64,000 nt of DNA. Origin: CAIWHR01 sp963816925. GTDB taxonomy: Bacteria > Pseudomonadota > Gammaproteobacteria > Burkholderiales > Casimicrobiaceae. A program made the position numbers and the translations under genes. Positions within the stretch are counted from its first letter, which is position 1, and every line of letters starts with the position of its first letter. This document shows, piece after piece, positions 28,864 through 36,460 of this stretch. The stretch spans positions 62,001 to 126,000 of the forward strand of contig CAWFMY010000009.1 of assembly GCA_963816925.1 (NCBI GenBank), given 5' to 3'. The notes under the pieces are model-generated. The model had not been told where the DNA came from. It saw only the letters and a program-made list of their open reading frames with translations, and ran no database searches.

Positions 28864-29793
28864 ATGCCCCCCGCGCCACCCAAGCATTTCCTCCAGTTTG
28901 GCGATTTCACGCGGGAGGAATTCGACCACCTCTTCGCGCGCACGCGCTGGATCAAGGACCGGTTCAAGCGCTACGAGCTCTACCAGCCCTTGCGCGACCG
29001 CACGCTGGCGATGGTCTTCGAAAAGGCCAGCACCCGCACGCGCGTGTCGTTCGAGGCCGGGATGAACCAGTTGGGCGGCATCGCGATCAACCTGAACCGC
29101 GGCGACACGCAGCTCTCGCGCGGCGAGCCCATCGAGGACGTCGCGCGCGTCGTCTCGCGGATGGTCGACGTCGTCATGATCCGCACGTTCGAGCAGACGA
29201 TCATCGAGCGGTTCGCCGCGCACTCGCGCGTGCCGGTCATCAACGGCCTGACCAACGAATACCATCCCTGCCAGATCCTCGCGGACATCTACACGTATGT
29301 CGAGCATCGCGGCGCGATCCGCGGCCGGACGGTGGCGTGGATCGGCGATGCCAACAACATGTGCTACACGTGGCTGCAGGCCGCGGCGGTGCTGGGCTTC
29401 GACGTTCGCGTCTCGTCGCCGCCCGGATACCGCATCGATCCTTCCCGCGTCGGCCCGGAGGAGGGCGCGCATTTCGTCGCGTTCGACGACCCGCGCGAGG
29501 CGTGCCGCAACGCCGACCTCGTGACGACCGACGTCTGGACGAGCATGGGCTACGAGACCGAGAACGAGGAGCGCAAGCGTGCGTTCGCGGCGTTCCGCGT
29601 CGACGCCGCGATGATGCGCGAGGCGAATCCCGAAGCGGTGTTCATGCACTGCCTGCCGGTGCATCGCGGCGAGGAGGTCACGGCCGACGTGATCGACGGG
29701 CCGCAAAGTGTCGTTTGGGACGAAGCCGAAAATCGCCTGCATGCACAGAAGGCCCTGCTGGAATACCTGGTATGCGGTCGCGTCACCCCATGA
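28864..29793 (+). CDS. argF: Ornithine carbamoyltransferase ArgF
   Basis: Joins ornithine and carbamoyl phosphate to citrulline in arginine synthesis; the carbamoyl phosphate comes from CarAB in this same window. 309 aa: MPPAPPKHFLQFGDFTREEF, carbamoyl-phosphate loop FEKASTRTRVSFEAGM (~55), EYHPCQILADIYTYVEH (~135), VAWIGDANNMCYTWLQAA and the ornithine-site Cys in FMHCLPVHRGEEV (~262). It ends AENRLHAQKALLEYLVCGRV. A second, diverged version of that C-terminal coding sequence follows 85 bp later (see repeat). argG is 1.7 kb downstream on the opposite strand. Confidence 0.97.
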   Translation: MPPAPPKHFLQFGDFTREEFDHLFARTRWIKDRFKRYELYQPLRDRTLAMVFEKASTRTRVSFEAGMNQLGGIAINLNRGDTQLSRGEPIEDVARVVSRMVDVVMIRTFEQTIIERFAAHSRVPVINGLTNEYHPCQILADIYTYVEHRGAIRGRTVAWIGDANNMCYTWLQAAAVLGFDVRVSSPPGYRIDPSRVGPEEGAHFVAFDDPREACRNADLVTTDVWTSMGYETENEERKRAFAAFRVDAAMMREANPEAVFMHCLPVHRGEEVTADVIDGPQSVVWDEAENRLHAQKALLEYLVCGRVTP

Positions 29794-29878
29794 TCGACGA
29801 ATCTGGACCGGCGATTTCGGCGAGGCTAATGTGAGCGGAGCGAACGTTAAGCGAGCGAATGCGAGCGGCCGGAGCCAA

Positions 29879-29941
29879 AATCGTCTGCATGCGCAGAAGG
29901 CGCTGCTCGAATACCTCGTCTGCGGCCGGGTCAATCCATAG
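29879..29941 (+). repeat. Detached second copy of the argF 3' end
   Basis: These 63 bases encode NRLHAQKALLEYLVCGRVNP and a stop, the same 21 codons as the real argF end (29731-29793, NRLHAQKALLEYLVCGRVTP-stop). Eight codons differ only at the third base, one differs in residue (Thr/Asn) and the stop is TAG instead of TGA. There is no upstream coding sequence for it: 85 bp of non-coding sequence separate it from argF. Confidence 0.85.
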
Positions 29942-29954
29942 GTAAGGAACGTCC

Positions 29955-30320
29955 ATGATCGACCACACCGGAGTGACCGTCGCCGATGTCGCGAAGAGCA
30001 AGGCGTTCTATCGCGCCGCGCTCGCGCCGCTCGGCTACGAGATGCTGATGGAATGGGAGCAGTTCGCCGGCTTCGGCGTGCCGCCCAAACCGGATTTCTG
30101 GATCGGACAGGGGACGCCCAACGTGCCGCCGATCCATGTCGCGTTCCGCGCCGACTCGCGCGCGCAGGTCGAGGAATTCCACAAGGCCGCGCTCGCCGCC
30201 GGCGGACGAAACAACGGCGCGCCGGGCCTCCGGCCGCAGTACCACCCGAACTATTATGGAGCGTTCGTGCTCGATCCGGACGGCAACAACATCGAGGCCG
30301 TGTGCCATGCGCCTGCATAG
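29955..30320 (+). CDS. VOC (glyoxalase/bleomycin-resistance) family protein
   Basis: 121-aa metal-dependent vicinal-oxygen-chelate fold protein. It begins MIDHTGVTVADVAKSKAFYRAAL, the usual first beta-alpha unit, then MEWEQFAGFGVPPKPDFWIG, PPIHVAFRADSRAQVEEFHKAAL and the C-terminal YYGAFVLDPDGNNIEAVCH with the metal-ligand Glu. The specific reaction cannot be told from sequence. It overlaps the start of the next gene by 14 bases, suggesting translational coupling. Confidence 0.9.
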   Translation: MIDHTGVTVADVAKSKAFYRAALAPLGYEMLMEWEQFAGFGVPPKPDFWIGQGTPNVPPIHVAFRADSRAQVEEFHKAALAAGGRNNGAPGLRPQYHPNYYGAFVLDPDGNNIEAVCHAPA

Positions 30321-31278
30321 ATCAATTGCCGGGATCGCGGCGCTCGCGCTGTCGGCGTTGCCTGCCTTCGCGGCGGCGCAGGCGTGGCCCGACAAGCCGA
30401 TCAAGTTCATCGTCTCGGCGGGGCCCGGCAGCTCGCTCGACACGCTCGCGCGGGTGATCGCCGACAAGCTGAAGGACCGCCTCGGCCAAAGCGTGATCGT
30501 CGAGAACAAGCCCGCTGCCGGCGGCACCGTCGCGACCGCGGAAGTGGCGAAGGCGGCGCCCGACGGCTACACGATGCTGCTCGGTTTCAACGGGCCGCTC
30601 GCATTCGGGCCGCTGCTGCAGAAGCTGCCGTACGACGTGCAGAAGGACCTGGCGCCGGTGATCATCACTTCGAGCCAGCCCAACGTATTGGCCGTCAACG
30701 CGCAGCTGCCGGTGAAATCACTGCAGGAGCTCGTCGTCTATGCGAAGGCGAATCCCGGCAAGCTCGCCTACGCGTCCGTCGGCAACGGCAGCTCGTCGCA
30801 CCTCAACATGGAGCTGCTGAAGTCGGTTGCCGGCTTCGACGCGCTGCACGTGCCGTTCAACGGCTCGCCGCCCGCGGTCACCGCGACGATCCAGAACGAA
30901 ACGCAGATGATGTTCGCGGTGATGCAGCCGCTGCAGCCGCAGATCCAGGCCGGGAAGCTGCGCGCCATCGCGGTCACCACCGCGAAACGATTCCCGCTGC
31001 TGCCGGACCTGCCGGCGATCGCCGAGTCGGGCTATCCCGGCTTCGAAGCGCTCGCGTGGAACGGCATCATGGTGCCGGCCGGCACGCCCAAGCCCGTGAT
31101 CGCGAAGCTCAACGCCGAAATAAATGCCATCCTGAAGCAGCCCGACGTCGTCGCGAAGATGAATGCCCAGGGCTTCGACCTGATCGGCGGCACGCCGGAG
31201 GATCTTGGCAACCTGATCCGCCGCGAGAGCGACACCTGGGCGCCCGTGATCCGGAAACTCGGGCTCAAGGTCGACTAG
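30307..31278 (+). CDS. Bug-family tripartite tricarboxylate transporter substrate-binding protein
   Basis: Periplasmic solute receptor of the TctC/Bug family. 323 aa: signal peptide MRLHRSIAGIAALALSALPAF-AAA, then WPDKPIKFIVSAGPGSSLDTLARVIADKL, GQSVIVENKPAAGGTVATAEVAKAAPDGYTML, DLAPVIITSSQPNVLAVN and GKLAYASVGNGSSSHLNMELLK, all standard Bug segments. No TctA/TctB membrane genes are nearby, so it is an orphan receptor, as most betaproteobacterial Bug proteins are. The ligand is unknown. ATG 30307 lies within the end of the VOC gene. Confidence 0.92.
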   Translation: MRLHRSIAGIAALALSALPAFAAAQAWPDKPIKFIVSAGPGSSLDTLARVIADKLKDRLGQSVIVENKPAAGGTVATAEVAKAAPDGYTMLLGFNGPLAFGPLLQKLPYDVQKDLAPVIITSSQPNVLAVNAQLPVKSLQELVVYAKANPGKLAYASVGNGSSSHLNMELLKSVAGFDALHVPFNGSPPAVTATIQNETQMMFAVMQPLQPQIQAGKLRAIAVTTAKRFPLLPDLPAIAESGYPGFEALAWNGIMVPAGTPKPVIAKLNAEINAILKQPDVVAKMNAQGFDLIGGTPEDLGNLIRRESDTWAPVIRKLGLKVD

Positions 31279-31344
31279 CGCGCGTTCCGCCGCGGCCTCC
31301 GAACCTTGATCTTGGATCGCAGGACCGGGAGTCGGCGCCGCTCG

Positions 31345-31456
31345 CGCCTCGGCCTCCGCACCGCCGAGGGACTCGTTGCGCTGCGTGGGTCGGCCTCATG
31401 CGTCGACTCGCGTTCGCTCGCTCCCCCTTGCCTTCGGCCGGGGCCCCGGCTCGCCG
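31345..31456. repeat. Dispersed 3'-end repeat, copy between Bug gene and argG
   Basis: Begins with TCGGCCTCCGCACCG, shared with the greA and fur copies. From 31387 GGGTCGGCCTCATGCGTCGA continues through CTCGCTCCCCCTTGCC to CCGGCTCGCCG. The 31387-31456 part matches 58853-58923 in reverse complement with only a handful of mismatches over about 70 bases. It lies between two convergent 3' ends. Confidence 0.8.
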
Positions 31457-31465
31457 TTCGCGCCG

Positions 31466-32809
31466 CTACTTCGCCTTCGCGTCGCCGTCGGTGAGCCGCG
31501 GCAGCGGCGAATCGTCGGTGGGACGGAGCAGCCCGGCTTTCATGTACGTCACGAGCTTGTCGCGCGTGTCGGCGATGTCGAGGTTGCGCATCGTGAGTTG
31601 CCCGATGCGGTCCTGCGGCGAGAATGACGACGCGCCCTTCTCCATCGTGAGCCGTTCGGGCTTGTAGGTGAGGTTCGGGCTCGTCGTGTCGAGAATCGAG
31701 TAGTCGTTGCCGCGCCGCAGCTCCAGCGTCACTTCGCCGGTGATGGCGCGCGCGACCCAGCGCTGCGCCGTCTCGCGCAGCATCATCGCCTGCGAATCGA
31801 ACCAGCGCCCCTGGTAGAGAAGCCGCCCGAGCCGGCGCCCGTTGTCGCGGTACTGCTCGATCGTGTCCTCGTTGTGGATGCCCGTGACGAGGCGCTCGTA
31901 GGCGATGTGCAGGAGCGCCATTCCCGGCGCTTCGTAGACGCCGCGGCTTTTCGCCTCGATGATCCGGTTCTCGATCTGGTCGCTCATGCCGAGGCCGTGC
32001 CGGCCGCCGATCGCGTTCGCTTCCTGCAGCAGCGCGACGCTGTCCTTGAAGCTCGCGCCGTTGAGCGCGGCCGGTCGGCCTTCCTCGAAGCGCACCGCAA
32101 CCGTCTCGGGCGCGATGGCGACGTCGTCGCGCCAGAACGCCACACCCATGATCGGCTGGACGATCTTCATCCCCTTGTCCAGGAACTCGAGGTCCTTCGC
32201 TTCATGCGTTGCGCCGAGCATGTTCGAATCGGTCGAGTAGGCCTTTTCCACGCTCATCTTGTAACCGAACCCGGCGCGGTTCAGGTACTCCGACATCTCC
32301 GTGCGGCCACCGAACGCCTCGATGAATGCCGGGTCGAGCCACGGCTTGTAGATGCGCAGGTCCGGATTGGCGAGCAGCCCGTAGCGATAGAACCGCTCGA
32401 TGTCGTTGCCCTTGTACGTGCTGCCGTCGCCCCAGATGTTGACCTCGTCGCCGCGCATCGCGACCACGAGCATCGTGCCGGTCACCGCGCGGCCGATCGG
32501 CGTGGTGTTGAAGTACGTGAGTCCGCCCGTCGAAATATGGAACGCGCCGGCCTGAAGCGCGGCGATGCCTTCCGCGACGAGCGCGGCGCGGCAGTCGACG
32601 AGACGCGCCGTTTCCGCGCCGTAGGCCAGCGCGCGCCGCGGGATGTCGTCGTAGTCGGGCTCGTCCGGCTGGCCGAGATTCGCGGTATAGGCATACGGAA
32701 TCGCACCGTTCGCGCGCATCCAGTGCAGCGCGGCGCTCGTGTCGAGGCCGCCCGAGAAGGCGATGCCCACCTTCTGGCCGACGGGAAGGTCCTGCAGGAT
32801 GTGTGACAT
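31466..32809 (-). CDS. argG: Argininosuccinate synthase ArgG
   Basis: Condenses citrulline and aspartate using ATP, the step after ArgF. 447 aa, the longer E. coli-like subtype. The ATP pyrophosphatase P-loop is IAFSGGLDTSAALHWM (~residue 15), then YTANLGQPDEPDYDDIPRRA, ISTGGLTYFNTTPIGRAVTGT, WGDGSTYKGNDIERFYRYG and MSVEKAYSTDSNMLGATHEAK. The C-terminus ends with a charged SPLPRLTDGDAKAK. It is divergent from the CDGSH gene. Confidence 0.97.
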   Translation of the reverse strand: MSHILQDLPVGQKVGIAFSGGLDTSAALHWMRANGAIPYAYTANLGQPDEPDYDDIPRRALAYGAETARLVDCRAALVAEGIAALQAGAFHISTGGLTYFNTTPIGRAVTGTMLVVAMRGDEVNIWGDGSTYKGNDIERFYRYGLLANPDLRIYKPWLDPAFIEAFGGRTEMSEYLNRAGFGYKMSVEKAYSTDSNMLGATHEAKDLEFLDKGMKIVQPIMGVAFWRDDVAIAPETVAVRFEEGRPAALNGASFKDSVALLQEANAIGGRHGLGMSDQIENRIIEAKSRGVYEAPGMALLHIAYERLVTGIHNEDTIEQYRDNGRRLGRLLYQGRWFDSQAMMLRETAQRWVARAITGEVTLELRRGNDYSILDTTSPNLTYKPERLTMEKGASSFSPQDRIGQLTMRNLDIADTRDKLVTYMKAGLLRPTDDSPLPRLTDGDAKAK

Positions 32810-32924
32810 GAGCGCGTCTTCGAGTCAGGGGCCGCAAATCGGTTATTCTAATCGACGCCCGGTTCGCCACGGCACAATGCCGATGCGCGACACCGAAAAT
32901 GACGACGCACATGACCGAAGCGCG

Positions 32925-33332
32925 ATGATGACGGAGACCGTGCTCAGGGTCCGGCCGAACGGACCGAACATCGTCACCGGCGACTTCGTGGTCGTCGGCG
33001 CGCGAACGGCGACGGGCGCGAAGGCGAGCGCCACGCTGTGCCGCTGCGGAAAATCAGGCGACAAGCCGTTCTGCGACGGAACGCACACGAAGATCGGATT
33101 TCAGGATCCCGGACTCCTGCCTGCCGATACGTCGCCCGGAACGCCGTCGCGCGGCAGCGTCACGATCACGCCGACGCCCGACGGCCCGCTCGAATGCATG
33201 GGGCCGCTGACGATCCAGGGCGCGGATGGCCGCACCGCCACGAGCGAGGAAACGTGGCTCTGCCGCTGCGGCCAGTCGCGGACGAAGCCGTTCTGCGACG
33301 GTTCGCACGAAAAGACCCGCTTCAAGGGCTGA
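32925..33332 (+). CDS. CDGSH iron-sulfur domain protein (two domains)
   Basis: Small [2Fe-2S] protein with the unusual Cys3-His cluster. From ATG 32925 (MMTETVLRVRPNGPNIVTG) it is 135 aa. Two complete C-x-C-x2-S-x3-P-x-C-D-G-[ST]-H motifs are present: CRCGKSGDKPFCDGTH (~55) and CRCGQSRTKPFCDGSH (~118). The first half has the iron-binding MitoNEET-N-like lead-in. The frame is open upstream (ATG 32877 is an alternative) but homologues start near this Met. The role is unknown beyond redox/Fe-S handling. It precedes the DNA glycosylase gene by 13 bases. Confidence 0.9.
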   Translation: MMTETVLRVRPNGPNIVTGDFVVVGARTATGAKASATLCRCGKSGDKPFCDGTHTKIGFQDPGLLPADTSPGTPSRGSVTITPTPDGPLECMGPLTIQGADGRTATSEETWLCRCGQSRTKPFCDGSHEKTRFKG

Positions 33333-33345
33333 GGACGGGACGGCG

Positions 33346-34230
33346 ATGCCGGAGCTCCCCGACATCGCGCTCTACCGCGACGCGCTCGCGGCGCGCGTCA
33401 CCGGACAGCCACTCGTGCAGGTCCGCATCGACAATCCGTTCGTGCTGCGCACCGCGATCCCGCCGATCGCGGAGGCCGAAGGCAAGCGCGTGCGCGACGT
33501 GCGCCGCATCGGAAAGCGCATCGTCCTCGTCCTCGAGGGCGACCTGTTTCTCGTATTCCATCTCATGATCGCGGGCCGGCTGCGCTGGCTCGGCGCTGGC
33601 GGCGCGCCGCCGAAGCGCATCACGCTTGCGCGGCTCGTGTTTCCGTCCGGCATGCTCGCGTTCACGGAGGCAGGCACGAAGCGCCGCGCGTCGCTGCATC
33701 TTGTCCGGGGCGACGCCGCCCTCGCGGCGATGGACCCGGGCGGGCTCGAAGTGCTGGGCGCGGATCGCGCTGCATTCGCGGCGCGGCTGACGCGCGAAAA
33801 CCACACGCTGAAACGCGCGCTGACCGATCCGCGGCTTTTCAGCGGAATCGGGAACGCGTATTCCGACGAGATCCTGCACCGCGCGCGACTCTCGCCGCTC
33901 GCGCTCACGCAAAAACTCTCCGCCGACGATGTCACGCGGCTGCACGACGCGACGCGCAACGTGCTGATCGAATGGACCGAGCGCTTGCGGCACGAACTCG
34001 CAGGGGCGTTCCCGGAGAACGTCACCGCGTTCCGGCCGGAGATGGCGGTGCATGGCAAGTACGGCGAGCCCTGCCCGGTCTGCGGCGCGCCGGTGCAACG
34101 GATCGTCTATGCCGAGAACGAGTGCAACTACTGCGCGCGTTGCCAGACCGGCGGCAAGCGCCTCGCCGACCGATCGCTGTCGCGACTCCTGAAGGCCAGC
34201 TGGCCGAGGTCGATCGACGAACTCGGTTAG
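33346..34230 (+). CDS. Fpg/Nei-family DNA glycosylase/AP lyase
   Basis: Base-excision repair enzyme. From ATG 33346 it begins MPELPDIALYRDAL: after Met removal the catalytic Pro2 and Glu3 are in place. The helix-two-turn-helix region is GIGNAYSDEILHRARLSPL (~residue 165), and the C-terminal zinc finger is CPVCGAPVQRIVYAENECNYCARC. 294 aa. I cannot decide between the Fpg (8-oxoG) and Nei (oxidised pyrimidine) branches; the MPELPD start and the zinc finger spacing fit a Fpg-like environmental subgroup. Start chosen by the obligatory Pro2. Confidence 0.9.
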   Translation: MPELPDIALYRDALAARVTGQPLVQVRIDNPFVLRTAIPPIAEAEGKRVRDVRRIGKRIVLVLEGDLFLVFHLMIAGRLRWLGAGGAPPKRITLARLVFPSGMLAFTEAGTKRRASLHLVRGDAALAAMDPGGLEVLGADRAAFAARLTRENHTLKRALTDPRLFSGIGNAYSDEILHRARLSPLALTQKLSADDVTRLHDATRNVLIEWTERLRHELAGAFPENVTAFRPEMAVHGKYGEPCPVCGAPVQRIVYAENECNYCARCQTGGKRLADRSLSRLLKASWPRSIDELG

Positions 34231-34268
34231 AATTGGCGTCCTGGTCCCAATCTTTCGACGTCCACGCC

Positions 34269-34754
34269 ATGCCCTCGTTCGACATCATTTCCGAAGTCAA
34301 CACGGTCGAAGTCCGCAACGCCCTCGACCAGGCAAACAAGGAGCTTTCGACGCGCTTCGACTTCAAGGGCTCGGATGCCCGGGCCGAGCTCGCCGACAAG
34401 ACGCTCACGCTCTTCGCCGACGACGATTTCAAGATGAAGCAGGTCATCGACGTCGTCGTCGGCAAGCTCACCAAGCGCGGCGTGGACATCCGCGCACTCA
34501 AGTACGGCGACATCGAGAAGATCTCCGGCAACAAGGTGAAGCAGGTGGTGACGATCCGGGTCGGCGTGGAGCAGGAACTGGCGAAGAAGATCGTGAAGCT
34601 CGTCAAGGAAAGCAAGATGAAGGTGCAGGCGAGCATCCAGGGGGACACCGTGCGCATTTCCGGCGCGAAGCGGGACGATCTGCAGGCGGCGATCGCGCTC
34701 GTGAAGAAGTCGATCACCGACTTCCCGCTGCAGTACGACAACTTTCGCGACTGA
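34269..34754 (+). CDS. yajQ: YajQ-family cyclic-di-GMP-binding protein
   Basis: 161-aa protein of the YajQ/DUF520 family; members in Xanthomonas and Pseudomonas bind c-di-GMP and act with a transcription factor. It begins MPSFDIISEVNTVEVRNALDQANKEL, with RFDFKGSDA, KLTKRGVDIRALKYGDIEKISG, and ends ITDFPLQYDNFRD, all hallmark segments. Full length. It may respond to the two GGDEF proteins in this window, but that is inference. Confidence 0.95.
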   Translation: MPSFDIISEVNTVEVRNALDQANKELSTRFDFKGSDARAELADKTLTLFADDDFKMKQVIDVVVGKLTKRGVDIRALKYGDIEKISGNKVKQVVTIRVGVEQELAKKIVKLVKESKMKVQASIQGDTVRISGAKRDDLQAAIALVKKSITDFPLQYDNFRD

Positions 34755-34763
34755 CGCCCGGCC

Positions 34764-35312
34764 TTGCTGCCCGAGCGCATCACCTCGCTTCCGGTCGTCC
34801 TCCGCACGTTCGTGCCCGCCGACGCGCCGCGCGTCGAGACACTGTGCGGCGATCCTGCGGTGGCGCTCCCCACGGCGGCGATTCCGCACCCCTACCCGCC
34901 CGGGGCCGCCGCCGAATGGATCGCGACGCTCCGCAACGCGCGCGAGGCCGGCGCGGCGTGGACCTACGCGATCACGCATGTCGACGGCAACGCGCTGATC
35001 GGCGCGGTCGACCTGCGGGCCGGCGCCGATGCCGACGGCAACCTCGGCTACTGGATCGGCCGCCCGTACTGGGGACACGGCTATGCCACGCTCGCCGTGC
35101 GCGCGCTGGTTGCGATGTCATTCGCCGGAAACGACGACGAAACCCTCACGGCCACGCATCTTGCTCGCAACCCCGCGTCGGGACGCGTGCTGGAAAAGTG
35201 CGGCTTCACGCTCGCGCGCCGGGAGCGCAAGCCGCACCGTGGCGGCGCCGACGAAGACATTTGCGTATGGTCGATCACCCGTGACCGGTGGTCGGCGTTG
35301 CGGGCTGCGTGA
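34764..35312 (+). CDS. GNAT N-acetyltransferase (RimJ/RimL-like)
   Basis: 182 aa from TTG 34764 (LPERITSLPVVLRTFVPADAP). GNAT features: VVLRTFVPADAPRVETLC at the start, NALIGAVDLRAGADADGNLGYWIG, the acetyl-CoA segment RPYWGHGYATLAVRALV (~100) and NPASGRVLEKCGFTLARRERK (~150). Such proteins acetylate protein N-termini or small molecules; the substrate is unknown. 9 bases after yajQ, and its TGA overlaps the ATG of the next GNAT gene by one base. Confidence 0.85.
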   Translation: MLPERITSLPVVLRTFVPADAPRVETLCGDPAVALPTAAIPHPYPPGAAAEWIATLRNAREAGAAWTYAITHVDGNALIGAVDLRAGADADGNLGYWIGRPYWGHGYATLAVRALVAMSFAGNDDETLTATHLARNPASGRVLEKCGFTLARRERKPHRGGADEDICVWSITRDRWSALRAA

Positions 35313-35863
35313 TGAGAGCGCCGTTGCTCTATGTGGGCGGCACCCTCGCGAGCCGCAGGCTGTCGCTGGAGCCGCTGACGCCGGGGCACGCCGACGCGAT
35401 GTACGAGGGCTTCGCCGATCCGGCGATGTACCTGTGGGTCAATGCGGAGCCGCCGAAGGACGAGGACGATCTCCGCAGCCGTTTCGTGCGTATCGCCGAG
35501 CCGTATGCGCCGGGCGGCGCGCTCTGGCTCAACTGGGCCATCCGCCTGAACGAAGCCGGCGAGTATGCCGGCCTGATCGAGGCGACCGTGCGCCCCGACC
35601 GGATCGTGTTTCTCGCTTATTACGTGTTCTCGAAGTTCATGCGGCGCGGCATCGCCCGAGAGGCGTGCACGGCGGTGATCGACCATCTCTTTCGCGCGTA
35701 CGACGCCACCGAGATCCGCGCCGACACCGATTTTCGCAACGTGCCTTCGCGCTGCCTGGTCGAGGCGCTCGGCTTCACGCGCCGGTCGCGCCACATCGTC
35801 ACGACGTTGCGCGGCGCGCCGTCCTACGACTACCGGTACCGGCTGAAGCGACCGTCCGGCTAG
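35312..35863 (+). CDS. Second GNAT N-acetyltransferase
   Basis: 183 aa starting MRAPLLYVGGTLASRRLSLEPL; ATG overlaps the previous stop (TGATG), so the two genes are coupled. GNAT layout: RRLSLEPLTPGHADAMYEGF, AIRLNEAGEYAGLIEATV, YVFSKFMRRGIAREACTAVIDHLF as the acetyl-CoA loop and NVPSRCLVEALGFTRRSR. The two proteins are not close copies of one another. Substrate unknown. The 3' end overlaps the convergent DUF3501 gene by 4 bases. Confidence 0.85.
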   Translation: MRAPLLYVGGTLASRRLSLEPLTPGHADAMYEGFADPAMYLWVNAEPPKDEDDLRSRFVRIAEPYAPGGALWLNWAIRLNEAGEYAGLIEATVRPDRIVFLAYYVFSKFMRRGIAREACTAVIDHLFRAYDATEIRADTDFRNVPSRCLVEALGFTRRSRHIVTTLRGAPSYDYRYRLKRPSG

Positions 35864-36450
35864 GACAGGACGAGGTCGGCGACGAGCGCCGCGCGCGTCG
35901 CGCCCGGCACCGCCGGGATCGCGACGTTGTACGCCGAATGGTCGACGCCGAAGCCGAGCGTCGCGCCCTGCTTCAGCGCGACAATCATCGAGCGCTCGAA
36001 TTCGAAGCGCAGGAAATGCACGGCGGACGTCTTTTCGTCGTTCTCGCGCTCGAGATCCTCGTCGGCGATCGCGAACACCTTGTCGAATCCGTCGACGCCG
36101 GCCCATGTCCGTCGCTCGATGCCGCGCAGCCTGGCAAGCGCCGCGTGTCGCTCGGCGACGTCCTCGTATTCGATCAGCATCGTCGCCTTGAGGTTCGTGC
36201 CGTCCGGCACGAGCGCGCCGTAGGCCGCGAGCTCGTCGCGGATGCCCGACTCCTCGAAGGTCTTCTCGATCCGCAGCATCTCCTGGACCTGATAGCGGAC
36301 GGTCAGCTCGTCCTCGAACAGCAGCGTGACATGCTCGCCCAGGTGGACGGTGCGCGCCTTCTTGTGCGCGAGCACGCGCGCCCGGAACGCCGGGCGTTCT
36401 TTCGCGTAGGCTTCCAGCGTCAGCAGTGATTCGCGGGGGATGCCGGCCAT
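35860..36450 (-). CDS. DUF3501 family protein
   Basis: 196 aa from ATG 36450 (MAGIPRESLLTLEAYAKERPAFR). Contains FEDELTVRYQVQEMLRIEK, NLKATMLIEYEDVAERHAALARL and FLRFEFERSMIVALKQGATLGFGVDH, typical of DUF3501. No biochemical function is known. In many proteobacteria this family sits directly behind a two-[4Fe-4S] heterodisulfide reductase-like protein and rubrerythrin, exactly as here, suggesting a role in peroxide/oxygen defence. Confidence 0.85.
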   Translation of the reverse strand: MAGIPRESLLTLEAYAKERPAFRARVLAHKKARTVHLGEHVTLLFEDELTVRYQVQEMLRIEKTFEESGIRDELAAYGALVPDGTNLKATMLIEYEDVAERHAALARLRGIERRTWAGVDGFDKVFAIADEDLERENDEKTSAVHFLRFEFERSMIVALKQGATLGFGVDHSAYNVAIPAVPGATRAALVADLVLS

Positions 36451-36460
36451 CGTTCGCACC

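Noticed and set aside
29794..29941. A short gene of 77 codons (29708-29941) behind argF
   Set aside because: The frame is out of phase with argF over most of its length; only its last 21 codons are coding-like, and they are the detached argF end.
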